From: CAZBYL01 sp964522805
GTDB lineage: Bacteria; Synergistota; Synergistia; Synergistales; Synergistaceae
Direction: 5' to 3'
Assembly (NCBI GenBank): GCA_964522805.1
Contig: CAZFWP010000002.1
Coordinates: 1-59,416 of the forward strand
DNA: 59,416 bases
Notes under the pieces: generated by a model
Seen by the model: only the letters and a program-made list of their open reading frames with translations
What the model was told of the DNA's origin: nothing
The model's database searches: none
Made by a program: the position numbers and the translations under genes
Shown here: one piece after another, positions 8,515-16,225 of the stretch
How the letters are laid out: every line of letters starts with the position of its first letter
How positions within the stretch are numbered: position 1 is the stretch's first letter

Positions 8515-9216
8515 TTAGCCCTCCTCGGATATATCCAGCTCCGAATGGTGCGCGAAATAGTATTTCCTGATGAATCTTTCTTGTACGGAGAATGACCAGT
8601 GAACATCTCTGACAAACTCGGCTGCTCCGTTGAAATCTCCTCTGCGGAAGAGTTCAATCATTGTTTTGTGTTCATCAAGCGAGTGTATTTCCCATTCCTT
8701 GACAAAGGTCTTATTGCGGGGGAAGTCGTACAGCCGCTCTTTATGTATTTTTATGTAGTTCAGCATATCTTGGTTATCAGACATGCTCAGATATGCGTTG
8801 TGAAATTTCAAGTTTTCATTGTAGAAGCTGGCGTAATTATTCTGGTCAAGCGCTTTGCGCATCGCGCTATTGCATTTTTCCATAATATCGGCGTCTTTTT
8901 CGCGAAAGCGCAGCGCAACTAAAACAATCACCGCTGATTCCAGACCGCCTAATATTTCATAGATATTTTTAATCTTTTCAAGTGTCAGTCCGTTTACGAC
9001 AACACCGCGGCGCGGATATATGGTTACAAAACCTTCTGATTCAAGCTGAAACAGCGCATCGCGGAGAGGTGTGCGGCTCATTCCCAACTCTCTGCTGATC
9101 TCGTTTAGGTTCAGAAATGAACCTGAACGGATGATACCATCGTTCATATTTACCCGCAGATAGTCGTAAACCTGTTCTCTAAGTGACTTCAGTGTGAAAT
9201 GATCCTCGCTGCTCAT
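8515..9216 (-). CDS. GntR family transcriptional regulator (FCD type)
   Basis: This 233-aa regulator has an N-terminal winged helix (LREQVYDYLR through SRTPLRDALFQLESEGFV, about residues 9-65) and an all-helical FCD effector domain. FCD regulators often bind small carboxylates and repress adjacent catabolic genes. It is the first gene of the regulator-activase-hypD operon, with one base to the activase start, so it probably controls hydroxyproline use and its own expression. A divergent aminotransferase begins 394 bp away and could share control. Start ATG preceded by AGAGGGG. Confidence 0.9.
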   Translation of the reverse strand: MSSEDHFTLKSLREQVYDYLRVNMNDGIIRSGSFLNLNEISRELGMSRTPLRDALFQLESEGFVTIYPRRGVVVNGLTLEKIKNIYEILGGLESAVIVLVALRFREKDADIMEKCNSAMRKALDQNNYASFYNENLKFHNAYLSMSDNQDMLNYIKIHKERLYDFPRNKTFVKEWEIHSLDEHKTMIELFRRGDFNGAAEFVRDVHWSFSVQERFIRKYYFAHHSELDISEEG

Positions 9217-9610
9217 GGATATTCCCCTCTCTTAATTTTAAGTTTAGCACAGATATATCAGATTGCAATAGTCTGTTTTAAAAATCCGTAAACAACAGCA
9301 TGAAAATATTATGTTTTTAACTGTCATAAACTGAATTTTTTACATGTTATAGCTATGATGTCATGTGATATATTTGCGGTCAAATTGAGCTGTTTCTAGT
9401 ACAAATGTTGATACTAGCAATACTAAGAGATATTATATATCTTAAGGACAGTGTAACCCAACATAAATATCAGACTTTCGGCAAAATATTCTTCCGCTAG
9501 TTAATGATATTTATGCTTACATGAACTCAAAAAAAGGTTATACTTAACAGGCGTGGTAATCTTTTTTCAAAACAGAAAAATTCAGAAACATCATAGAGAG
9601 GAGAACCTAG
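9217..9610. other. Divergent promoter region between GntR and aminotransferase
   Basis: This AT-rich control region separates the - strand hydroxyproline operon from the + strand aminotransferase. It contains an inverted repeat (CTAGTA-N10-TACTAG) listed separately and a run of AT-rich near-palindromes around 9424-9444. I see no gene. Confidence 0.6.
9396..9417. promoter_or_regulatory. Inverted repeat, candidate GntR operator
   Basis: CTAGTA (9396-9401) and TACTAG (9412-9417) form a perfect six-base inverted repeat with a 10-bp centre, midway between the divergent gntR and aminotransferase genes. FCD-type GntR proteins bind short palindromes in such positions; the spacing is longer than usual for this group. 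Confidence 0.3.
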
Positions 9611-10735
9611 ATGAAGATTAAAGAATTTAAGCTCGAAAGACTGTTCGCACGCTATAAATTACAGACAAAATATATGCTGAGCCAGTCCGCATGCGAGTTC
9701 TGTACAATGAAAGAAATTCTCGCCATGGCCGACGATGAATGTATGGCTCTCTGGAATAATTTGAGCTTAGGGTATACCAGCCAGATGGGATTCCCGCTCT
9801 TCCGTGAAGCTGTCGCCAAACGCTATTCTTCAATCAGACCGTCTGATATTCTTGAAGTTGTTCCCGAAGAGGGTATTTTTATTTTTATGAATACTATGCT
9901 CGATCCAGGGGACGAAGTCATTATTATGCAGCCGGCGCTCCCCTCACTTTATGAAATTCCGCGCTCACTGGGCTGTAAGGTCATACGTTGGCCGCTTGAA
10001 ATTACCTCTTGGGGCTGGAGGCTGAATATAGATTTCCTCGCTGAGAATATTTCACCCAAGACAAAGATGCTGATTATGAACATTCCCAACAACCCCACAG
10101 GCTATATTCCCGTCAGAACAGAGATGGACAGAATTCTCAACATGGCCGACAAAATGGGAACATGGGTGTTTTGCGAAGAGACTTACCGCGGCATGGAGCA
10201 TGACCCCGGTGCGGCACTACCCTCTTTGGCCGACCTCTACAACAGAGCCACGGCAGTCGGCGGACTTAATAAGTATGGTCTGCCCGGTACAAGAATGGGC
10301 TGGATAGCCACCAAGAACAGACAGGTGCTTTCCGACTGTTCCATATACAAGGACTATACAACTCTCAGCAGCAACGCCCCAGGTGAAGTATTGGCGACCA
10401 TCGCGATGAGAAACGCCGAAACACTGCTGCAGCGCAACCACAAAATTGTCTTGGACAATTTGGCGATAGCTGAGAGTTTCTTTAAAAAGCATAAAAAGAT
10501 CTTTAAGTGGATTCAGCCAAACGGAGGCTCTACCGCTTTCCCGAAGCTGCTGCCTCCATTTGATGTTACCGAGATGTGCGAAAAAGCGATGACAGAGAAG
10601 GAACTGCTGATTGTCGGCGAACGCGCATACGGCATAGATACAAACCACTTCCGTATTGGACTCGGCAGGCTCGACTTTGCAAAAACGCTTTCCGTCTTTG
10701 AGGAATTGGTTACCGAAATGGAGAAGACACTTTAA
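9611..10735 (+). CDS. Pyridoxal-phosphate aminotransferase, class I/II
   Basis: This 374-aa fold-type I aminotransferase has the NPNNPTG-like motif (NIPNNPTGYI, about residues 157-166), the aldimine Tyr region (CEETYRGME) and the pyridoxal lysine at about Lys221 in GGLNKYGLPGTRMGW, with the C-terminal carboxylate-binding Arg (FRIGLGRL). It is somewhat shorter than aspartate aminotransferases. Substrate is not evident. It is transcribed away from the hydroxyproline operon and may use a related amino acid. Start ATG follows GAGGAG; a terminator follows at 10751. Confidence 0.85.
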   Translation: MKIKEFKLERLFARYKLQTKYMLSQSACEFCTMKEILAMADDECMALWNNLSLGYTSQMGFPLFREAVAKRYSSIRPSDILEVVPEEGIFIFMNTMLDPGDEVIIMQPALPSLYEIPRSLGCKVIRWPLEITSWGWRLNIDFLAENISPKTKMLIMNIPNNPTGYIPVRTEMDRILNMADKMGTWVFCEETYRGMEHDPGAALPSLADLYNRATAVGGLNKYGLPGTRMGWIATKNRQVLSDCSIYKDYTTLSSNAPGEVLATIAMRNAETLLQRNHKIVLDNLAIAESFFKKHKKIFKWIQPNGGSTAFPKLLPPFDVTEMCEKAMTEKELLIVGERAYGIDTNHFRIGLGRLDFAKTLSVFEELVTEMEKTL

Positions 10736-10750
10736 AATTATGTTTTATCT

Positions 10751-10787
10751 AAAAGGTTCCGCGCCGATATGAGAGCGGAACCTTTTT
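10751..10787 (+). terminator. Rho-independent terminator
   Basis: Twelve-base arms AAAAGGTTCCGC (10751-10762) and GCGGAACCTTTT (10775-10786) are followed by T residues. It ends the aminotransferase transcript and lies just beyond the convergent comB stop, so it may act in both directions. Confidence 0.9.
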
Positions 10788-10792
10788 GTTCT

Positions 10793-11533
10793 TCATCGCC
10801 CGACAAGAGCAGGAACACCGTTAATGTATGTCAGCTTGGGTACTGTGGCAGTGGCGTCCTGTTCACCGCAGAAGAAAATGTCGTTTGTGAAACCCAACCC
10901 CTGAAGTATGCGCCCATGCTCTGACTCCATCGCCACTGCGGCAATGTCCGGGCCGAAGTGGTGCCAAAGAGCCATCGCAGCTATTGCACCATCGGTGAGT
11001 TCCATCTCTTCCGCCCCGTTTGAAGGAGCCAAAGCAAGCATTTTTTCGACCAGCATTCCGGCACAGACAGTGTCTTCCATGGAAAATTCACCATTACGTC
11101 CGGCAGCAATGATGCCTACCTTTGTTCCGACACAAATGGCTTCCCAAGCAGCAGCTTCGGCGTTTCTTGCGCAGGCCACACGCACTTCAGCACAATCAGA
11201 AGCAGCTCTCATCAGGGCTGATGTCCCGTTTGAAGTGGTAATAATAGCATTTTGCGCACCGCCGTTTTGTGACAGCTCAAGCGGTGAGTTGCCAAAATCA
11301 AAGCCCGGCACAATCAAACCGCCTCGCTCCCCCATCAGTTTCCAATCACTGCCAAGCTGATCTTTCAGCTCCATAGCCGCTGCAACCTCTGTTGCTGGCA
11401 AAAGTACCTCTCCGCCGATATCAAAAAAGGTAGTTATCTGTGTTGACGCGCGCAGCAAGTCCACCACCAGCCGGCAGTCATGCTCTTTTAGTTTTTCACT
11501 CGGCAGAAAAGCCACATCGAATAGGTATTTCAT
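10793..11533 (-). CDS. comB: 2-phosphosulfolactate phosphatase family protein (ComB)
   Basis: This 246-aa protein belongs to the ComB family, Mg-dependent phosphatases that release 3-sulfolactate from 2-phospho-3-sulfolactate, a step of coenzyme M synthesis in methanogens and of sulfolactate formation in some bacteria. Family motifs are VVDLLRASTQITT near the N terminus, MGERGG, FGNSPLEL, TTSNGT and AAGRNGEFSMEDTVCAG. The length is normal. No comA or comC homologue is nearby, so a complete sulfolactate pathway is not shown and the true substrate may differ. It stands alone between a convergent aminotransferase and a divergent stress-protein gene. Confidence 0.88.
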   Translation of the reverse strand: MKYLFDVAFLPSEKLKEHDCRLVVDLLRASTQITTFFDIGGEVLLPATEVAAAMELKDQLGSDWKLMGERGGLIVPGFDFGNSPLELSQNGGAQNAIITTSNGTSALMRAASDCAEVRVACARNAEAAAWEAICVGTKVGIIAAGRNGEFSMEDTVCAGMLVEKMLALAPSNGAEEMELTDGAIAAMALWHHFGPDIAAVAMESEHGRILQGLGFTNDIFFCGEQDATATVPKLTYINGVPALVGR

Positions 11534-11632
11534 GTGAGAATCCCCCTATTTTATTTACAACGCTTGATGATACAATGATTCTATAGCTTTAGCGGCTATT
11601 ATAATATCACGATGATTGGAGGTAACATATTT

Positions 11633-12094
11633 ATGAAAGTACTAATTGCTGTAGATTTTAGCCCTATCGGCAGAGAGGTTGCCCGTAGCGGCTATGAAAT
11701 GGCTCAGTCAGGCGGCATGGACGCAGTCTTTTTCCACTGCGCTCCCCAAGCTTCTCGTTTTCTTGAAGGATATGATATCAAAGCATTTATCTCTCCGTTG
11801 AGTAAGAACGACCAGCAGCAAATTATGGATAACGCGAAAAAAAACCTTCACAAAGTGATGGAAGAGGTCATTTTGGAGTTTGGCAAGCATAACCATACCA
11901 ACGTTGAAGAGCACCTCACTCAGGGCGATGCCAGCGAAGAAATCCTAAAATATGCGAAGAACAACAGCGTGAATTTAATTTACCTTGGTTATAAGAGCTA
12001 CAGCGCGATAGCAGAGCTTTTGATTGGCAGCACAGCAGCAAAAGTAGTCAGATATGCACCTTGCTCCGTATTGATCTATAGGCCGGAAAAGTAG
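11633..12094 (+). CDS. Universal stress protein (UspA family)
   Basis: This 153-aa single-domain protein has the USP Rossmann-like fold: MKVLIAVDFSP at the start and a C-terminal GYKSYSAIAELLIGST followed by APCSVLIYR. The ATP-binding G-2x-G-9x-G-S/T pattern is only partly kept: the second Gly is Ser. It may therefore be a non-nucleotide-binding member. The ATG at 11633 is preceded by GGAGG ten bases upstream; an in-frame ATG at 11612 lies before that site. A very strong hairpin follows the gene. Confidence 0.85.
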   Translation: MKVLIAVDFSPIGREVARSGYEMAQSGGMDAVFFHCAPQASRFLEGYDIKAFISPLSKNDQQQIMDNAKKNLHKVMEEVILEFGKHNHTNVEEHLTQGDASEEILKYAKNNSVNLIYLGYKSYSAIAELLIGSTAAKVVRYAPCSVLIYRPEK

Positions 12095-12118
12095 TTTCAC
12101 GGCTTTTGAATATCGTTA

Positions 12119-12168
12119 ACAGAACAGGACGTCTGCGGAAGCTCTTTTCCGCAGACGTCCTGTTCTGT
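12119..12168 (+). terminator. Strong 22-bp hairpin terminator
   Basis: Perfect 22-base arms (12119-12140 and 12147-12168) with a six-base loop follow the stress-protein gene. A T run (CTTTTTTT) follows about ten bases later. The stem is far longer than a standard terminator. Confidence 0.7.
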
Positions 12169-12279
12169 GTTGTTCACTTTTTTTGCGCAGAGCGTACAGC
12201 ATAGTTTTATCGTGCCACGTTAATTTTTAGTCTTACAGGCATAGAGTGTCTTTTTACGGAAACGCTGATTAATCAGTAA

Positions 12280-12460
12280 TCATTCAATAAGGACCGGTGT
12301 GCACGCTGACAGCAGACATAGAGCCGAAATCTGTGATTTGCGCAGATAGAACGTAGTCTCTTCGTCAGCCTTGCGGTTCTAGCCTCCGCGCTTATAGCAG
12401 ATAAGCCTCAGATGCAGACGTGCTATGCCTGTAATGTTCGCGGTGCATATAATCAGCGAT
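12280..12460 (+). repeat. Dispersed intergenic element, copy A (internally deleted)
   Basis: This copy sits between convergent genes. It shares with the other copies the start block (TTCAATAA...ACCG), GAGCCGAA, the core AATCTGTGATTTGCGCAGAT, the TCTCTTCGTCA block and the end block TGCATATAATCAGCG. About 30 bases ahead of the core are missing compared with copy E. Confidence 0.55.
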
Positions 12461-12463
12461 TTT

Positions 12464-12889
12464 TTAGATTTTTTCTGCGGCGGCGATGATTTGTATTTCC
12501 ACCGGCGCACCGCCTGGCAAGGTGGCCGCACCGATAGCCGCCCTCACTCCGATTCCGCGCTCTTTTAGAATCTGTACAAAGTAGTCAGAGGCAAGATCAC
12601 CGATCTTTGCATGGAGAGCAAAACCCTCTTCCGCATTGATATATACTGTGATGCTCACGATTGCTGCTATTTTTTCGTCTCCGTTCAGAAGTCCCGAGGC
12701 GGCGGCAAAAGCGTTGCCCGCAGCCAAATAAACCGCCTCTTTATATATTTGCGGGTCGGCGTCAGCCTTGACTTTGCCGCAATAAGCGAGCTTGCCGTTG
12801 AGACGCGGCGTCATACCCGAGGTAAAGATGAGGTCTTTAAAACGGACAGCGGGCTTGTATTTGCCCTGCGGTATAGGAACATCATTCAT
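12464..12889 (-). CDS. RidA family protein
   Basis: This 141-aa YjgF/UK114-fold protein is expected to form a trimer that hydrolyses reactive enamine/imine intermediates released by pyridoxal-phosphate enzymes. The Arg that anchors the substrate carboxylate is present in GIGVRAAIGAATLPGG, and the end VEIQIIAAA matches the family. It differs from the canonical RidA at 19768 and is longer, so it belongs to another subfamily. The ATG overlaps the stop of the upstream aminotransferase (ATGA), so the two are translationally coupled. This suggests it detoxifies or finishes that enzyme's product. Confidence 0.88.
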   Translation of the reverse strand: MNDVPIPQGKYKPAVRFKDLIFTSGMTPRLNGKLAYCGKVKADADPQIYKEAVYLAAGNAFAAASGLLNGDEKIAAIVSITVYINAEEGFALHAKIGDLASDYFVQILKERGIGVRAAIGAATLPGGAPVEIQIIAAAEKI

Positions 12890-14094
12890 TTTCTGTACCT
12901 CTCTGCCACTGCTCCTATCCTTTCGATTGCATCGCAGGCTGCTTTTTTGTCTTGCGAAAAGTTTATGCGGAAGGAATCGGTAAATTGTGGGCCGAACTCC
13001 GTACCCGGGGTGACAGTGACGTCGGCTAAGAGACGCAGCGCTTTGACAAATTCGCCAATGCTCACCTCAAGCGGCGGAAGTTTGACAAAAAGGTAGCTGC
13101 CGCCCTCTGTCGGGCGAGCTTCTATACCGGGAATCGCCGCAAGTTTTTTCAACAAAGCGTCGCGGATTTCTTGGTGGTCAGAGACTCTTTTTTCCATCCA
13201 GCCATCGGGCTCAGAAAACCAGTTCTTGGCTACAGCCTGGTTGTAACCGGCAGCACGCAGAGAGACTATGGCTTGCAGCTTTTCCATGCGTGAAATTATC
13301 CGCGGCGCGCCAAAGGCGATTCCGAGGCGAAAACCGCTGAGAGATTCCGTCTTGGAGGGGCCCATAACAGTTACGATGTTCTCGCTGTCAATGTTTTCAT
13401 TGCATAGGTGCGTGTAGCGGCGGCCGTCAAATATCTGTCTTGAATAGAGCTGATCAGCTATCACTGTTACATGGTACTGCTGTGCCAAGCGTGCTATTTC
13501 TTTTATCTCGTCAGCGGAATAGATAACGCCTGTAGGGTTGTTGGGATTTGAGAAGAGAAAGACCTTGGCTCCGTCTTTGAAGGATTTTTCCAGACTGGTG
13601 AGGTCAAGTCCCGCTCTGTCTCTGACATTCAGATAGTCCATCGTCACAGGAGAGAGCACTCCGTCAAAGAACTCTACTATTTTTCTGTTGGCAAAGTAGT
13701 CCGGCTCCACGATGGCAACCTTGTCTCCCCTGCCGACAAGCGAGCCCATAGCCAAGAAGAGCGCACCTTGTGTTCCGGGAGCGATAATCAGATTTTCCGC
13801 ATCAACTTTCTTGCCGGTAAAGGCAGAAACTTTGGCTGCCAAGTATTCACGAATGTTTAGGCTGCCGCGGTACTCCGTGTAGGCCTGGCACCCTCCCATG
13901 CGGTAGGCTTCATCAAAGAGTTCTCTGCTGCCCGGTATCGGCTCGTGAGCATCTACATCTCCGTGAGAAAAATCAACGGCACGTCCGGCTATTTTTTCTC
14001 CGCGCAGACCGCAGGCATCGTCTTTGCGGCGCACTTCCTGCCCAGGAGCGTTATCAACGCCGAGTTTCTGAAACTTTTCATCAAGCTGATTCAT
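12886..14094 (-). CDS. Pyridoxal-phosphate aminotransferase, class I/II
   Basis: This 402-aa fold-type I enzyme shows FSNPNNPTGVIYS (about residues 181-193), ADQLYSRQ and the pyridoxal lysine at about Lys248 in GPSKTESLSGFRLG, with a C-terminal FRINFSQ Arg. It resembles aspartate/aromatic aminotransferases; substrate unknown. The ATG at 14094 follows AAGGGG at good spacing; another ATG 24 bases upstream lacks a site. It is coupled to a RidA-family gene and divergent from a LysR regulator, which probably controls it. Confidence 0.87.
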   Translation of the reverse strand: MNQLDEKFQKLGVDNAPGQEVRRKDDACGLRGEKIAGRAVDFSHGDVDAHEPIPGSRELFDEAYRMGGCQAYTEYRGSLNIREYLAAKVSAFTGKKVDAENLIIAPGTQGALFLAMGSLVGRGDKVAIVEPDYFANRKIVEFFDGVLSPVTMDYLNVRDRAGLDLTSLEKSFKDGAKVFLFSNPNNPTGVIYSADEIKEIARLAQQYHVTVIADQLYSRQIFDGRRYTHLCNENIDSENIVTVMGPSKTESLSGFRLGIAFGAPRIISRMEKLQAIVSLRAAGYNQAVAKNWFSEPDGWMEKRVSDHQEIRDALLKKLAAIPGIEARPTEGGSYLFVKLPPLEVSIGEFVKALRLLADVTVTPGTEFGPQFTDSFRINFSQDKKAACDAIERIGAVAERYRK

Positions 14095-14279
14095 CGCGAT
14101 ATCCCCTTTGTCGTTCAAATTTGCACATGGTGAAGTTTTCTCTTACAAGGAGTAGTCTATCAAGCAGATAGCTATGGAGCAAATAGAATAATGTGTATAA
14201 TAATCATATAAATTTTCTTATAATATATAAAACATATTATATAATAACCCTAAGAATTGCAATATGTGGGGGGATCTTG

Positions 14280-15221
14280 GTGCGCAGAGAGATGGAGTAT
14301 ATTTATGAGGTCTACAAAGAGAAAAGCTTCTCCCGCGCGGCTGAAAATCTCTTTATTTCTCAGCCGGCATTGAGCGCTATTGTCAAGAAAGCGGAGGAGA
14401 AGCTGCAAGTGCCGATTTTTGACCGCAGCTGTAAGCCAATCAAGCTCACCGAGGCAGGCAGGCTCTATATCCGCAGCACTGAGAGAATCATGGATATTGA
14501 GCGGGATTTGGAGGATAATATCAACGCTCTGCGCGACTCGGTAAAGAGCATCATCAATATCGGCAGCGCCGCCTTTTTTTGCGCTCATGTTCTGCCGGAG
14601 ATAATACAAACTTTTCAACGCCGTTATCCTGATTACCGAGTTAACCTGTCTGAGGGGAACGCTGTCGGCTTGGCAAATTCTTTGCAATCAGGGCTACTGG
14701 ATTTAATTTTGGACGTAGAGGCGCTTGATCAGAAGATTTTCACCTCAGTCCCGTGGAAGCGTGAGCATATTGTTTTAGCCGTTCCCGCGGCATTTGAAGT
14801 AAACACAAAGCTTGAAAAGTATCACATTCCCTTTTCCGCTGTGAGAAGCGGTGAATTCCGCTCTGACTTATACATGGCCGCACCGCTGGCGTTGTTTCGC
14901 AGGGAGTCCTTTTTGTTTCTTAAAAAAGGCAACGATATGTATCGCCGCGCCCTTAAAATGTGCAAAGATGCGGGCTTCACCCCAAAGATATCCATGTATC
15001 TCGACCAGCTTTTAACTTCATATTATGTGGCGAAAGACGGCGGCGGCATCGCCTTTGTGCGCGCTTCTATCACCCAATATGTGGAACCTGCGGATAAGCT
15101 CCTCTTTTATAAAATCGCCGATGAAAATTCCCTGCGCGATATTATGATTTCCCGTAAAAAGAACTCCGAGATTTCAAAGGCAGAGGCCCTTTTCATCGAT
15201 TTTCTGCAATCTAATGCCTAG
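14280..15221 (+). CDS. LysR family transcriptional regulator
   Basis: This 313-aa protein has the LysR N-terminal winged helix (EKSFSRAAENLFISQPALS, about residues 14-32, then TEAGRLYIRS) and a periplasmic-binding-protein-like effector domain. I chose GTG at 14280 because GGGGGG lies six bases upstream and the resulting start (MRREMEYIYEVY) aligns with family starts. A much longer frame reaches back to 14193 but its extra 29 residues are not LysR-like. It is divergent from the aminotransferase-RidA pair across a 185-bp AT-rich gap, the usual arrangement for a LysR target. Confidence 0.9.
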   Translation: MRREMEYIYEVYKEKSFSRAAENLFISQPALSAIVKKAEEKLQVPIFDRSCKPIKLTEAGRLYIRSTERIMDIERDLEDNINALRDSVKSIINIGSAAFFCAHVLPEIIQTFQRRYPDYRVNLSEGNAVGLANSLQSGLLDLILDVEALDQKIFTSVPWKREHIVLAVPAAFEVNTKLEKYHIPFSAVRSGEFRSDLYMAAPLALFRRESFLFLKKGNDMYRRALKMCKDAGFTPKISMYLDQLLTSYYVAKDGGGIAFVRASITQYVEPADKLLFYKIADENSLRDIMISRKKNSEISKAEALFIDFLQSNA

Positions 15222-15239
15222 AAGAACGCCCTCAAAGGG

Positions 15240-15462
15240 GCAATCGCCAAACATACAGACTGTGCCCGGCACGTACAGGCAGAGAGCAAAAGCAGCAGCT
15301 TTATGACTTTGTCGATAAAGGATTTTCGCAAATTTTAGATTTGCGCAGATGGGCTTAGTTTCTCCCTTAATCGGGGCGATTTTTCCATTCAGGCGTATTC
15401 CAATCACCCTCGGCAGGCGCAGCCCGTATTTGAGACGGGATGTGCATAGCATCGTCCGTTTT
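15240..15462 (+). repeat. Dispersed intergenic element, copy B
   Basis: This copy lies between convergent lysR and the nitroreductase-like gene. It shows GGCAGAGAGC (about 15278), the core CGCAAATTTTAGATTTGCG (15328-15344), CTTAGTTTCTCCCTTAATCGG and the end block TGCATAGCATCG. Core and start block are about 73 bases apart, as in copies C, D and E (69-71). Confidence 0.55.
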
Positions 15463-15477
15463 CTAAATGTGAAATGC

Positions 15478-15525
15478 AAAAGCCAGGCGTCTCTTTGCTT
15501 CATAAGAGACGACCTGGCTTTTAGC
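15478..15525. terminator. Hairpin terminator between convergent genes
   Basis: AAAAGCCAGG-C-GTCTCTT (15478-15495) pairs with AAGAGAC-GA-CCTGGCTTTT (15504-15522) and T-rich sequence follows on the + strand. It can serve both lysR and the convergent - strand gene. Confidence 0.8.
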
Positions 15526-15549
15526 TTTTATTTTCTTCGTTTTTTTAGG

Positions 15550-16170
15550 CTAATATCCTATCGGCATAATGGCGATGATGCGTGAAAGCGGTCCGATGTT
15601 GAGCGCATCTATTAAGGTCATCTTGTTGAACGAAGCTACGTAGCGCGTCTTCATCCCCAAGGCTTCCGCAGCTAGATAGACATTTTGGGACATGGCCCCA
15701 ACTGCCACGTCGGCCCAGCTTTCAATTCTTGGGCCGCTCCCCTTTGTACCGAAAACAAGAATCACGGGAGCTGTGCCGACATACTCCTGAGTACCGGCTT
15801 TTTTCAGCAGTTTTCTGTCGCTTAGGAGTTTCAGCATATTTTTGTTCCAATCATAGAGATAACAGCCTTCGCTTGTGAGGACATACACGTTAACATAAGG
15901 TTCCTGTCCCATGGCGAAGGGCACGGTCCAACCTTTTTCTTCTCTATTTTTGCCTGCAGCAGCCCAAAGAATTGTTGACAGGTCTTTCAAGGAGAGATCA
16001 CGGCGGGCAAAGATCTTTCCCGAAGCTCTCTCAGAAATCGCCGCCAAAACACTGGGGCCGCCCTCTTTGTCAGGAACAGTAAGCATAATATCGCCTGCGG
16101 CAAAGGCAGGGACCGAGGCGGTGATAATCAGTACTGCAGCAATAGCCGACAAGATTTTTTTCACACTCAT
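15550..16170 (-). CDS. Exported nitroreductase-like protein
   Basis: This 206-aa protein begins with a signal peptide (MSVKKILSAIAAVLIITASVPAFAA, a basic start, hydrophobic core and AFA-A cleavage site). It then has a compact nitroreductase-type domain: LSTILWAAAGKNRE, VGAMSQNVYLAAEALGM and IIAIMPIGY match the SagB/nitroreductase fold. Family members usually bind FMN in the cytoplasm, so a secreted form is unusual; it may act in the periplasm or no longer bind flavin. The ATG at 16170 follows GGGAGG; an earlier in-frame ATG has no site. It is 55 bp downstream of the Fe-alcohol dehydrogenase and may be co-transcribed. Confidence 0.75.
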   Translation of the reverse strand: MSVKKILSAIAAVLIITASVPAFAAGDIMLTVPDKEGGPSVLAAISERASGKIFARRDLSLKDLSTILWAAAGKNREEKGWTVPFAMGQEPYVNVYVLTSEGCYLYDWNKNMLKLLSDRKLLKKAGTQEYVGTAPVILVFGTKGSGPRIESWADVAVGAMSQNVYLAAEALGMKTRYVASFNKMTLIDALNIGPLSRIIAIMPIGY

Positions 16171-16225
16171 CAAATAACCTCCCATTAGATGAAAAACATT
16201 TATCTTCTTTATTATAACGCTCTTA

